From the NCBI GenBank assembly GCA_016717225.1, contig JADKGB010000001.1, forward strand, positions 62,001-126,000: a DNA stretch of 64,000 bases. Reading direction: 5' to 3'. The first letter of the stretch is position 1. Every line of letters starts with the position of its first letter. The notes beneath the pieces were generated by a model. The model was not told the DNA's origin. It saw only the letters and a program-made list of their open reading frames with translations, and did not search any database. This stretch comes from Flavobacteriales bacterium (GTDB lineage Bacteria; Bacteroidota; Bacteroidia; Flavobacteriales_F; PHOS-HE28). The position numbers and the translations under genes were made by a program. Of the stretch, positions 37,695-46,428 are shown piece by piece.

Positions 37695-38938
37695 CGGAGC
37701 TTGAGTGTTACGAGCGTGAGCACTGCGAGCATTACACCAACGATCCAAAAGCGAGCGACGATCTTGCTTTCGTGGTAACCGAGTTTCTGGTAGTGATGGT
37801 GCAGTGGGCTCATCTTGAAGATCCGTCGACCCTCGCCATATTTCCGCTTCGTGTATTTGAAGTACGAGACCTGCATCATCACGCTCAGGTTCTCCACCAC
37901 GAAGACGCCGCAGAGCACGGGGATCAGCAATTCCTTTCGTACGAGGATCGCGAGAGTCGCTATGGTGCCGCCTAGCATGAGGCTGCCCGTATCACCCATG
38001 AAAACCTGTGCCGGATAGGTATTGTACCATAGGAACCCGATGCACGCGCCGAGCATGGCGCCGATGAAGACAACGAGCTCACCGATACCGGGGATATACA
38101 TCACGTTCAAGTATTGACTGAACACGATGTTGCCGCCCACGTACGTCAGAATACCGAGTGCCAGTACGATGATGGCGCTGGTACCGGCCGCTAAACCATC
38201 GATGCCATCGGTGATGTTGGCTCCGTTGCTCACCGCGGTGATGATGAAGATCACCGCGAACACATAAATGATCCACGTGTATTTGCGTGCATCGTTACCG
38301 AACACTTTCAGGAACGACGAATAGTTGAACTCGTTCTCTTTCACGAAGGGGATCGTGGTGTTCGGTGACTTTCGATCCAGCAGGAAATGCGTTTCTCCTT
38401 GTTTGTCCTTGAACCGTGTGATCTCGTCCTCATTGAACTGTTGAGCCAGCACTTCGGGTACTTCAACCTTCGTACGAATGCTCGGATGGAAATAGACTGT
38501 GAGGCCCACGACCAGTCCGATGGCGATCTGGCCGATCACCTTGCTTGTACCCGCGAGACCACGTTTGTCTTTTTTGAAAACCTTGATGTAGTCGTCCACG
38601 AAGCCGATAGCACCGAGCCACAGCGTGCTGGCGAGCATCAGCAGGATATACACGTTGTTGAGCCTTGCGAACAGTAGCGTCGGGATCACGATACCCGCTA
38701 TGATCATGACCCCTCCCATGGTAGGAGTGCCTTGCTTTTGGATCTGTCCTTCGAGGCCGAGATCCCGCACGGTCTCTCCGACTTGCATGTGGCGAAGCCA
38801 CTTGATGATGCCTTTGCCGAACCACAATGTGATGATCAGCGACACGAACAAAGCCATGCCAGCGCGGAACGTGATGTAATTGAACACACCACTTCCGGGA
38901 AGCGAGAAATCGAAGTATTTGAACAGATGGTACAACAT
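37691..38938 (-). CDS. mraY: phospho-N-acetylmuramoyl-pentapeptide transferase MraY
   Basis: Membrane enzyme making lipid I, 415 residues with about ten spans. Signature segments are GTPTMGG, GFVDDYIKVFKKDKRGL (the DD pair binds Mg), NGANITDGIDGLAAG and GDTGSLMLGG. An insertion of about 60 residues near 160-220 (LAQQFNEDEITRF...NTTIPFVKENEFNYS) is typical of Bacteroidota MraY. The start lies 2 nt after the murE stop. Confidence 0.97.
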   Translation of the reverse strand: MLYHLFKYFDFSLPGSGVFNYITFRAGMALFVSLIITLWFGKGIIKWLRHMQVGETVRDLGLEGQIQKQGTPTMGGVMIIAGIVIPTLLFARLNNVYILLMLASTLWLGAIGFVDDYIKVFKKDKRGLAGTSKVIGQIAIGLVVGLTVYFHPSIRTKVEVPEVLAQQFNEDEITRFKDKQGETHFLLDRKSPNTTIPFVKENEFNYSSFLKVFGNDARKYTWIIYVFAVIFIITAVSNGANITDGIDGLAAGTSAIIVLALGILTYVGGNIVFSQYLNVMYIPGIGELVVFIGAMLGACIGFLWYNTYPAQVFMGDTGSLMLGGTIATLAILVRKELLIPVLCGVFVVENLSVMMQVSYFKYTKRKYGEGRRIFKMSPLHHHYQKLGYHESKIVARFWIVGVMLAVLTLVTLKLR

Positions 38939-38940
38939 GC

Positions 38941-40419
38941 CTATTTGTGCATCAGCTCAAGGGTTTCCTTCAGGATCGCGGCGTCGTCGAACGGGTGCTT
39001 CACGCCCTGCACTTCCTGATAGGTCTCGTGTCCTTTACCGGCCACGAGCACAACATCGCCCGGTTTCGCCAGTCCTACCGCCATGCGGATCGCTTCTTTG
39101 CGGTCGGCGTTCACGAAGACACGTTGCATGTCGCCCTGTGCGAGGCCAGTTCGCATCTCATGGATGATCGTATTCGGATCTTCGCTACGCGGATTATCGC
39201 TGGTGATCACCACTTGGTCGCTCATTTCCGCAGCGATGCGTGCCATGATCGGGCGCTTGGTTCGATCCCGGTCCCCACCGCAGCCCACTACACTGATCAC
39301 ACGTTGTTCATCACGGCAAGTGGCATTGATCGTAGCCAGCACGTTCTTCAGTGCATCGGGTGTGTGCGCATAGTCCACGATCCCGATGATGCTCGCACGC
39401 GTATCCCCGCCAGCGCCGCGGATGATCTGGAACCTTCCACGTGGTGGTTCCAGGTCGCTCAAGGCTGTAAGTACGTTCAACGGCATTTCGCCCAGCAGCG
39501 TGGCTGCGCCGTACACGGCCAATAGATTGCTCGCATTGAATTCGCCGATGAGGCGCGAATACACATCGTGGCCGTCGATATTCAGGTGCAAGCCTGTAAT
39601 GGCGTTCTCGATGATGCGCGCGCGATGGTCAGCCATGTTGCGCACAGCGTAGCTCCGCTTTTTGGCTTTGGTATTCTGCAGCATCACACCACCGTTGGGA
39701 TCGTCTGCGTTGGTAAGTGCGAACGCGTCCTCGGGGAGCTGATCGAAAAAGCGCTTTTTAGCCTTGATGTACTCGGCGAACGTGCCGTGATAGTCAAGGT
39801 GGTCGTGCGTGATGTTGGTGAAAGCACCGAGGACGAAATGCAGGCCTGTGATGCGTTCCTGAACAATGCTGTGGCTGCTCACTTCCATGAAGCAGTGGGT
39901 CACCTTTTCCTCGACCATGGTGCGCAACAGCTCGTTCAAGCGCACACTGTCAGGCGTTGTGTGCGTAGTGTCGATGGTCTTGATCCCTATGCGGATCTCC
40001 ACTGTACTGATCAATCCACACTTGTATCCGAGCGATCTGTACAGCCTGTAGAGCAGTGTGGCAACGCTGGTCTTGCCGTTGGTGCCGGTGACCCCGACCA
40101 ACTTCAAGTCCTTGCTTGGGTCATCGTAGAAGTTGCACGCGAGCACGGCCAATGCGTGCTGACTATCGGCAACGCGCACGTAGGTCACACCCTCCTTCAG
40201 CGCCTCAGGAAGTGTCTCACAGATGATCGCGGTTGCTCCCAGCTCTACCGCTTTAGTGATGAAATCGTGGCCGTCGCTCCTGGTGCCTTTGATGGCAACG
40301 AAGGCTGTGAAGGGCTTTACTGCACGGCTGTCGAACGTGATCAGTTCGATGGCGGCGTTGGTACTGCCGACCACTTGTTCGAGCCGCGCTTTGTAGAGGA
40401 TGTCCTTCAGCAACTTCAT
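38941..40419 (-). CDS. murE: UDP-MurNAc-tripeptide synthetase MurE
   Basis: Adds the third residue of the stem peptide. Of 492 residues, the ATP loop is GTNGKTSVATLL, the central domain has HDHLDYHGTF, and the C-terminal domain carries DNPR (SDNPRSEDP), the recognition motif for meso-diaminopimelate, so the peptidoglycan is of DAP type. Its start overlaps the ftsI stop by 4 bp. Confidence 0.97.
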   Translation of the reverse strand: MKLLKDILYKARLEQVVGSTNAAIELITFDSRAVKPFTAFVAIKGTRSDGHDFITKAVELGATAIICETLPEALKEGVTYVRVADSQHALAVLACNFYDDPSKDLKLVGVTGTNGKTSVATLLYRLYRSLGYKCGLISTVEIRIGIKTIDTTHTTPDSVRLNELLRTMVEEKVTHCFMEVSSHSIVQERITGLHFVLGAFTNITHDHLDYHGTFAEYIKAKKRFFDQLPEDAFALTNADDPNGGVMLQNTKAKKRSYAVRNMADHRARIIENAITGLHLNIDGHDVYSRLIGEFNASNLLAVYGAATLLGEMPLNVLTALSDLEPPRGRFQIIRGAGGDTRASIIGIVDYAHTPDALKNVLATINATCRDEQRVISVVGCGGDRDRTKRPIMARIAAEMSDQVVITSDNPRSEDPNTIIHEMRTGLAQGDMQRVFVNADRKEAIRMAVGLAKPGDVVLVAGKGHETYQEVQGVKHPFDDAAILKETLELMHK

Positions 40420-42548
40420 ACCAGCTCCAGCGTAATGGATGATCCATTGAAGCAGCGTGACCCGGGCTGCAGTGATTGCTTTTTCACCATGCCACTGCCC
40501 ACGATCCGCACTTTCAATCCGCGATTCTCAAGTATGTAGAGCGCGTCCTTCAGTCCCATTCCCATCACGTTCGGTACCATGCCGAGCTGATCGCCTGGAA
40601 TATTCCGGGGAGTGAGCATTACCGCGCTGTCCGCAGCTTGTGTGTTCACCCATTCACTTTCGCTCGTGATCTTTACGGGAACGTTCAACACCTGCGCTGC
40701 GGTGATAAGGTCATGTGAGTTCCCTGCGAACGTGAGCGGGGTGCGCGAACCACGGCTGCGTCGCGAGCTGTCGAGGTACGCGAGCTGTTTCGCGTCCTGC
40801 ATGTCAAGGCGGTTCCCGTAAAGCTTGTCAGCGATCTCACGGAAGATCGGACCTGCCACCACGTTACCGTAGTAGCCTTTTTGTGAGGGCGAACTCACCA
40901 CCACGATACAGGTGTATCGAGGTGCTTCCGCGGGGAAGTAGCCCACGAACGAAGCCTGGTAGCTCACGCCGTTCACTTTGTAGCCGGCGTTTCCGGACGC
41001 TATCTGCGCGGTACCCGTTTTGCCAGCGATGTTGAAATGGGCGCTGTGCAAATTCGTTGCGGTTCCTGTATCCACCACGTCTTCGAGCATTTTTCGGATA
41101 CTCGCCAACGTGGCATCGCTCGCGATCTTTTCGTTCAAGGTCACAGGCTCGAACCGTTCCGTCTCTTTGCCATTGCGCGTAACACTGGTTACGAATAGTG
41201 GTTGCATCAGGCGACCATTGTTCGCGATCGCGTTGTAGAAAGCGAGCGTTTGCAATGGAGTTATCGTGAGACCATAACCCACGCTGTTCCACGGCAGGCT
41301 GATCCTGCTCCAGATCTTCTTGTTGTCCGGTCCGTAGAGGATCGGCATCGCTTCGCCAGGAATACGAACACCTAGCGGCGAACCAAGACCCATACGCCGA
41401 AGGCCGCTGATGAACTTCTCTGGCTGTTTGTTATAGGCCTTGTAGATGGCCTGGGATATCACGGTGTTGCTGCTCACCACCAATGCGCGATGCAATGTGA
41501 GTATGCCGGGTTTCTTGTGTGAGTCGGGTAGTTTCTTGCCACTGTACACTACCTCGCCACCGTGTGTGTCCCATTGATCGGTCGGCTTCATGAGACCATC
41601 CTCCAAGCCAACGATCAGGCTTGCTGTCTTGAAGGTGCTACCCGGTTCCGTTGCATGACCTACGGCGTAATTCTCCACTTCGGCGTACGTACTATCCTTC
41701 ACCAGTGTCAGGTTGCTGATAGCCTTGATGAAACCGGTCTTCGTTTCCATCACCACCACACAACCGTGGTGCGCACCGTTTTTCCGCAACTGCGCCTCCA
41801 ACGCCGCGTCAGCAACATCTTGCAGGTTGATGTCGATCGTGGTGTGGATATCGCTTCCGGCGATCGGCTCCTGTCCTTCACCATCATCGATCGGCATCCA
41901 CGCACCACCGACCAGTCGACGCTCCAACTGATTTCCGGCTGTGCCATGGAGCACTGCTTCGAAACCACGTTCGATCCCATAATTGCCACTGTCGCTGGGC
42001 ACGTCGCCGATGCTCCGTTTTCCAAGACGACCGAACCATTGCTTGCGCTCGTAATGTTTTACGGGGATCAAACCGCTCTTCAACCTGCCCATCCGGTAGA
42101 TCGGCAAGCGCGACATCATGGTCATTTGCTCATAGTCAACGTTCCGCTTTACCAGGAAATAGCGTTCACCGCGAGCATGAGCGTCCATCAGCGAGTTCTT
42201 GTAGTCGGCTGCGCTGCGATCATTGAAGAGCGTGTTCAACCCGAGCGCGAGCGAGTCGATGCCACGGAAGAAGACCTTGTCGGTAAGGCCCTCCGCTTTC
42301 ATATCCATGTGGATCTCGTATTCCGGCACACTGGTAGCAAGCAGTCGTCCATCATCGCTGTAGATGTGTCCGCGATCGGGCTGCACCGTGCGCACAGCCG
42401 TAGCCACATTGTTGGCTTGTTCGCGCCACTTATCGCCTTCTGCGATCTGAATGGTGAACATCTTCACCGCGATGGCCAGGCCAAAGGCCACAAGGCAACC
42501 GTAAACGAGGCCAACGCGCAGTCGCAGAACCTTGTCGGGGGCCATCAT
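40416..42548 (-). CDS. ftsI: septal penicillin-binding protein FtsI (PBP3-like) with PASTA domain
   Basis: Class B transpeptidase that cross-links septal peptidoglycan with FtsW. Of 710 residues: one N-terminal span (about 10-30), a dimerisation domain, the catalytic motifs STFK (in TEPGSTFKTAS), SSN (VVSSNTVIS) and KTG (AGKTGTAQIA), and a C-terminal PASTA domain (MVPNVMGMGLKDALYILENRGLKVRIVG). PASTA on FtsI is common in Bacteroidota and Firmicutes. It overlaps ftsL and murE by 4 bp each. Confidence 0.96.
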   Translation of the reverse strand: MMAPDKVLRLRVGLVYGCLVAFGLAIAVKMFTIQIAEGDKWREQANNVATAVRTVQPDRGHIYSDDGRLLATSVPEYEIHMDMKAEGLTDKVFFRGIDSLALGLNTLFNDRSAADYKNSLMDAHARGERYFLVKRNVDYEQMTMMSRLPIYRMGRLKSGLIPVKHYERKQWFGRLGKRSIGDVPSDSGNYGIERGFEAVLHGTAGNQLERRLVGGAWMPIDDGEGQEPIAGSDIHTTIDINLQDVADAALEAQLRKNGAHHGCVVVMETKTGFIKAISNLTLVKDSTYAEVENYAVGHATEPGSTFKTASLIVGLEDGLMKPTDQWDTHGGEVVYSGKKLPDSHKKPGILTLHRALVVSSNTVISQAIYKAYNKQPEKFISGLRRMGLGSPLGVRIPGEAMPILYGPDNKKIWSRISLPWNSVGYGLTITPLQTLAFYNAIANNGRLMQPLFVTSVTRNGKETERFEPVTLNEKIASDATLASIRKMLEDVVDTGTATNLHSAHFNIAGKTGTAQIASGNAGYKVNGVSYQASFVGYFPAEAPRYTCIVVVSSPSQKGYYGNVVAGPIFREIADKLYGNRLDMQDAKQLAYLDSSRRSRGSRTPLTFAGNSHDLITAAQVLNVPVKITSESEWVNTQAADSAVMLTPRNIPGDQLGMVPNVMGMGLKDALYILENRGLKVRIVGSGMVKKQSLQPGSRCFNGSSITLELV

Positions 42549-42961
42549 TCGGGCTGTGGTTTTTCCAATTGATCCTTTTCCACGGCAATGCGGATCGGTG
42601 GTGTTTTGCTCTCCTTCAATCCAAGCGTGCTGATGTCGCTGGCCACATGGCTCTGCTGCTGCGCTTGTTCGAGATGGCTGCGAACGGTGAGGTATTCGCT
42701 CCGCATCTCTTTCAATTCGGAGTTTGTTTTCTCCAGGTCACGAACTGTGCGTTCCGTCCAGTAACCGTAGGCGATATAGCAGAGCATCAAACCGGCGCAG
42801 AACAGGATGAAGCGCATGTTCCCCAGAACAGCTTCCTTGGTGAGGAAGGATCCGTTCATCACGCTGATCAGTGCCCGTGGAAGTCGCGCGGACTTGGAGC
42901 TTTTCGAGCTGGCTTTCGCCGGCTCTTTCTCCACTTCTGTTTTCTCTCTGATCTTGTTCAC
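42545..42961 (-). CDS. ftsL: FtsL-like divisome protein
   Basis: A 138-residue bitopic protein in the FtsL position of the cluster. A charged cytoplasmic N-terminus (about 1-48) precedes one span (FILFCAGLMLCYIAYGYW) and a periplasmic coiled-coil (about 68-115, TVRDLEKTNSELKEMRSEYLTV). FtsL sequences are poorly conserved, so the call rests on topology and position between rsmH and ftsI. Both neighbours overlap by 4 bp. Confidence 0.85.
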   Translation of the reverse strand: MNKIREKTEVEKEPAKASSKSSKSARLPRALISVMNGSFLTKEAVLGNMRFILFCAGLMLCYIAYGYWTERTVRDLEKTNSELKEMRSEYLTVRSHLEQAQQQSHVASDISTLGLKESKTPPIRIAVEKDQLEKPQPE

Positions 42962-43869
42962 GTCTTTGTAGCTGTTCTCAGTTTCGCACTTCTTGCACGT
43001 GGGTTCCGTGCGACTTCTTCATCTGTTGGTTGTGTCGCCTTGTTGCTATCAGGGTTGAATGGTCTGATCCGATTGCCATACACGTCCTTGTGCTCTTCTC
43101 CGCTGAAGTCTCCACCGCGCATCCAGTTCTTCACCATCCGGTCTTCGAGGGAGTGGTAGCTCATCACGACCAAACGACCTCCGGGCTTGATCACCTCAGC
43201 GCTTTGTTTGAGCAGCGCTTCGAGCGATCCGAGCTCATCGTTCACCGCGATGCGTAGCGCCTGGAAGACCTGTGCGAGAAAGCTGTGATCGCCTTGTCGC
43301 GGCGTCACGGGCTTCAGCGCGGCGAGCAGTTGCTGCGTGGTGGTGATGCGCTGTGCGGTCCGTGCGGCAACGATCGTTTTCGCAACGCGCATCGCTCCAT
43401 CCACTTCGCCGTAGGTGCGCAACAGTTCAGCCAGACGCACCTCATCGTAGTTGTTCACCAGGTCGGCAGCACTCTTCTTTGCCCGGTGGTCCATACGCAT
43501 ATCGAGCGGACCATCGAAGCGGAAGCTGAATCCTCGCGCCCCCGTATCGAACTGGTGGCTACTCACACCGAGATCCGCTAGAAGACCATCGATGGGCAAC
43601 TTCTTCAGGAAGCGCAGGTGGTTCTTCAACCAGCGGAAATCGGCCTTCACCAAGGTGAAGCGCGCATCCTTCGGCGCATTCTTCCAAGCGTCCTTGTCGC
43701 GATCGAAGGAGATCAGTGAAGCGCTCTCATCGAGCTTTTCGAGGATCGCCCTGCTGTGACCACCGCCTCCGAAGGTGACATCCACATAGATGCCGCCCGG
43801 GCGGATCTTCAAGGCATCGACACAATCATGTAAAAGAACGGGCGCGTGGTATTCACTTCCCGTCGTCAT
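42958..43869 (-). CDS. rsmH: 16S rRNA (cytosine1402-N4)-methyltransferase
   Basis: SAM-dependent methyltransferase acting on C1402 of 16S rRNA, 303 residues. It has the SAM motif DVTFGGGGHSRAIL (about 28-41), the LLADLGVSSHQFD segment, and VVMSYHSLEDRMVKNW near the C-terminus, all typical of RsmH/MraW. It overlaps mraZ by 17 bp and ftsL by 4 bp. Confidence 0.97.
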   Translation of the reverse strand: MTTGSEYHAPVLLHDCVDALKIRPGGIYVDVTFGGGGHSRAILEKLDESASLISFDRDKDAWKNAPKDARFTLVKADFRWLKNHLRFLKKLPIDGLLADLGVSSHQFDTGARGFSFRFDGPLDMRMDHRAKKSAADLVNNYDEVRLAELLRTYGEVDGAMRVAKTIVAARTAQRITTTQQLLAALKPVTPRQGDHSFLAQVFQALRIAVNDELGSLEALLKQSAEVIKPGGRLVVMSYHSLEDRMVKNWMRGGDFSGEEHKDVYGNRIRPFNPDSNKATQPTDEEVARNPRARSAKLRTATKT

Positions 43870-44317
43870 TGCCCAACGGAGCCATGACTTGTTCTGACAG
43901 AACGCTCATATCCACTGCCTCGTTCCGCATGTCCGTGTATGCCTTGGCGTCCCAGACCTCGATGCGATCGCCCGAGCCCAACAGCTTGATGTCCTTGCCC
44001 ATTCGGGCATCCTTCATCAAGGCGTAAGGCAACAGCATTCGACCGGTAGGGTCCAGCGACACGGGCGATGCCCCTGCTGTAAAGCGTCGGATGAAGTCCG
44101 CGTTCTGTTTGATGAAGCGGTTCAGCCGATCGAGCTTCTTGGTAGTGCCCTCCCAAACACTGATGGGGTAGAGCACCAAGCAGGGCGCGTGAACATCCCG
44201 GTTCATTACGAAGCCGCGGTCCGCCTGCTCGCCCAGCTGCTTGCGCAGTTGAGCGGGGAGCACGAGTCTCCCCTTGGCGTCCAATCGACAATCGAATTCT
44301 CCGAGCAGGTTCAGCAT
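43853..44317 (-). CDS. mraZ: transcriptional regulator MraZ
   Basis: Regulator that binds repeats upstream of its own operon, 154 residues with two AbrB/SpoVT-type halves. The start is MLNLLGEFDCRLDAKGRLVLPAQLRKQL and the second half has the DPTGRMLLP signature. It is the first gene of the division cluster; three evenly spaced boxes lie 46-70 nt upstream and are the probable operator. Confidence 0.95.
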   Translation of the reverse strand: MLNLLGEFDCRLDAKGRLVLPAQLRKQLGEQADRGFVMNRDVHAPCLVLYPISVWEGTTKKLDRLNRFIKQNADFIRRFTAGASPVSLDPTGRMLLPYALMKDARMGKDIKLLGSGDRIEVWDAKAYTDMRNEAVDMSVLSEQVMAPLGNDDGK

Positions 44318-44362
44318 ACGCGATCATGACGGTGCGAGATGGCGGCGAAAGTATCCTTGGTC

Positions 44363-44389
44363 AGGCACTTACCGGCACTATCGGGCACT
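44363..44389 (-). promoter_or_regulatory. MraZ operator: three GTGCC boxes at 10-bp spacing
   Basis: On the minus strand A(A)GTGCC occurs three times: GTGCC at 44388-44384, 44378-44374 and 44368-44364, each separated by exactly 5 nt. MraZ of other bacteria binds three or more short direct repeats with the same 10-bp period (TGGGN in E. coli; AAAGTG-type in Mycoplasma). The position, between the probable start of transcription and the mraZ start codon, fits autorepression. Confidence 0.7.
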
Positions 44390-44409
44390 TTGTTCATAAC
44401 TTGAGGGTT

Positions 44410-44417
44410 CAAATGTA
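44410..44417 (-). promoter_or_regulatory. mraZ promoter -7 element TACATTTG
   Basis: TACATTTG on the minus strand, a perfect TAnnTTTG, about 92 nt before the mraZ start. A clear TTG 19 nt upstream is missing. Transcription would begin near 44403, just upstream of the MraZ boxes. Confidence 0.55.
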
Positions 44418-44888
44418 AGTTATCGAAAAGGAATGCGCATAAAAACCCTTATAAATATGAGGTTTTATGGTGTGGTAGGAAGTGCCGGAAAAACCCATGT
44501 GGGTTAACATTCGGACGCCAAGTGTTTCAGTGCCGAAATCAGGGTTCTGATGGTCGATAGTCCCAACCCGACCAGGCTGGACGTGACTTCTGGCATTCCT
44601 CGTCGTGTTCTTGATCTGTAAACCCGACCATGGCCTCGATCCGGTTTTTGGGAAGGGATCACCCCGGTTCAGCCAGGTCGAGCAGTTCAACCTCCATAGC
44701 CCAATTACTGCGATCCCGGAGCGGATGGTTCAGCATACCATTTTGCTGTTATCCCGCGGATCCACGATAAGATCGTTGGTGCTCGTTATCAGGAACTGAA
44801 GAGTGAAAGACAAGTGAAAGTCTTGTACTTGAATACCAGGATCGGACGCGATGCGTGAAGAATGAACAGTTGCGGAGCATCGTCCGAC
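44418..44888. other. gene-free region between dcw cluster and hydrolase
   Basis: About 470 bp upstream of both divergent units. Two further AGTGCC words occur on the plus strand (near 44479 and 44529), but they lack the regular spacing. No open frame here has a start context or recognisable domain, and no RNA gene was recognised. Confidence 0.35.
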
Positions 44889-44896
44889 TACATTTG
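44889..44896 (+). promoter_or_regulatory. promoter -7 element TACATTTG for the hydrolase gene
   Basis: TACATTTG, 19 nt before ATG 44916, with a TTG 16 nt upstream (44870-44872). It matches the Bacteroidota promoter pattern and supports ATG 44916 as the start of the hydrolase. Confidence 0.5.
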
Positions 44897-44915
44897 GAAC
44901 ATTGCCATCGCACCC

Positions 44916-45676
44916 ATGCAACCCCTGTTGAAGGAAGAAGGAGAGTTCAAGCACATCGAGGTCGGTGACGGTCCGCCATCGATCTTTTGCACGGGCTGTT
45001 CGGTGCGCTCAGCAACTTCGAAGGGCCGATCAATTACTTCGGCAAGAAGTACCGCGTAGTGATGCCGATGCTTCCGCTCTACACGCTACCGATGTTGAAT
45101 ACCAACATCCCGGCGCTGGCGGAGTTCCTCGATCGGTTCATCACCTACAAGGGCTTTTCGGAGATCAACTTATTGGGCAACTCGTTGGGCGGGCACATTG
45201 CGCTGGTCTATTGCACGAAGCACGCGGCAAACATTCGAACCTTGATCCTCACGGGGAGCAGTGGACTGTACGAGAACGCTTTTGGTGGCGGCTTCCCGCG
45301 GCGGGAGGACAAGGAGTACCTGCGCGCCAAGATCGCCTTGACCTTCCACGACCCCAAGCACACCACCGATGCACTGGTGGAAGAGTGCTACACCACGGTG
45401 AACGACAAAGCCAAACTGATACGGATCCTTTCATTGGCGAAGAGCGCGATCCGCCACAACATGGCCAAGGACTTGCCGAACCTGAAGATGCCCGTTGCCT
45501 TGATCTGGGGCAAACAAGACACGATCACGCCACCGCATGTCGCGGAAGAATTCCATTCGTTGATCCCACATAGTGAGTTGTTCTGGATCGATGAATGCGG
45601 GCACGCAGCGATGATGGAGCACCCCGATAAATTCAATGGCATCGTGGATGGCTGGTTGGCGAAGACGCTATCGTGA
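44916..45676 (+). CDS. alpha/beta hydrolase (frameshifted near the N-terminus)
   Basis: A fold-family hydrolase of about 253 residues once a frameshift is corrected. The first 23 codons (MQPLLKEEGEFKHIEVGDG) and the rest (LHGLFGALSNF onward) lie in different frames. The junction CTTTTG at 44984-44989 is one base short of the usual ILLHG coding. The oxyanion HG, nucleophile elbow GNSLGG, acid in WGKQDT and catalytic His in DECGH are all intact. The substrate is unknown. The break is probably a sequencing deletion in the T run, but real inactivation cannot be excluded. Confidence 0.75.
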
Positions 45677-45696
45677 AAATGCAAGTCATGAGTAGC

Positions 45697-45754
45697 GAGT
45701 GGCGAGTGGCGAGTAATGCGCTGCACGTTGCGCATTACTCGCCACTCGCCACTC
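45697..45754. repeat. 24-bp perfect inverted repeat made of GAGTGGC units
   Basis: The 24 bases at 45697-45720, made of two GAGTGGC words, then GAGT and AATGCG, are exactly complementary to 45731-45754 around a 10-nt loop. The 7-bp word GAGTGGC is tandemly repeated and continues imperfectly outward on both sides. It lies between the hydrolase stop and the engB start (46 and 20 bp away). It could be a terminator or a palindromic mobile-type intergenic repeat. Confidence 0.8.
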
Positions 45755-45773
45755 ATCACTCGCCACTCCCCCC

Positions 45774-46382
45774 ATGGAAAACCTGATCGCCGAACACCTG
45801 GGCAGTGGCCGTGAAGCCCAGCATTGGCCCAAGCCAACCTTGCCGGAATACGCCTTCATTGGGCGAAGCAATGTGGGCAAGAGCTCCTTGGTGAACATGC
45901 TCGTGGGCATCAACAAACTCGCTCGAGTAAGCAACACACCAGGCAAAACGCGCAATGTGGAGCACTTCAAAGTGGACAATAGTTGGTTGCTCGCTGACCT
46001 TCCGGGATACGGTTTCGCCAAGGTGAGCTTGGATGAACGTGCAGCATGGCGAACGATGATCGACAACTACTTGCTGGAACGCGAGAACCTGCAATGCGTT
46101 TTCGTTCTGATCGATTGTCGCTTGGAGCCACAGAAGAACGATCTCGGTATGGTCCGGTGGCTGGGCGAAAAGGAGATCCCGTTCGTATTGGTCTTCACAA
46201 AAAGCGACAAGTTGAAACAGCCGAGCATCGTGAGCAACATTGCGTTGTTCAAGCGGACACTGAAGAAGACGTGGGACAAACTGCCAACCATCTTCATCAC
46301 CTCGGCAGAGACTCGGAAAGGGCGCGAGGAACTGCTCCAGTTCATAGCGACTGTCAACTCAGAATGGAGTGGAGCGGTTTGA
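45774..46382 (+). CDS. engB: ribosome biogenesis GTPase EngB/YsxC
   Basis: A 202-residue GTPase for late large-subunit assembly. G1 is GRSNVGKSS (about 30-38), G2 lies near TPGKTRNVEHF, G3 is DLPGYG, G4 is TKSD and G5 is SAETRKG. The length is usual for the family. The ATG directly follows the large inverted repeat. Confidence 0.96.
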   Translation: MENLIAEHLGSGREAQHWPKPTLPEYAFIGRSNVGKSSLVNMLVGINKLARVSNTPGKTRNVEHFKVDNSWLLADLPGYGFAKVSLDERAAWRTMIDNYLLERENLQCVFVLIDCRLEPQKNDLGMVRWLGEKEIPFVLVFTKSDKLKQPSIVSNIALFKRTLKKTWDKLPTIFITSAETRKGREELLQFIATVNSEWSGAV

Positions 46383-46428
46383 TCAAGGTCGGGTTCAGCC
46401 ACTGCTGATCGGCCTTCTTTGACTTGTT

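Noticed and set aside
44401..44420. GGGTTCAAAT, resembling a tRNA T-loop.
   Set aside because: No acceptor, D or anticodon arms around it; the sequence is the complement of the mraZ promoter TACATTTG.
44409..44690. A short minus-strand frame upstream of mraZ.
   Set aside because: Overlaps the mraZ promoter and operator region, has no recognisable domain or start context.
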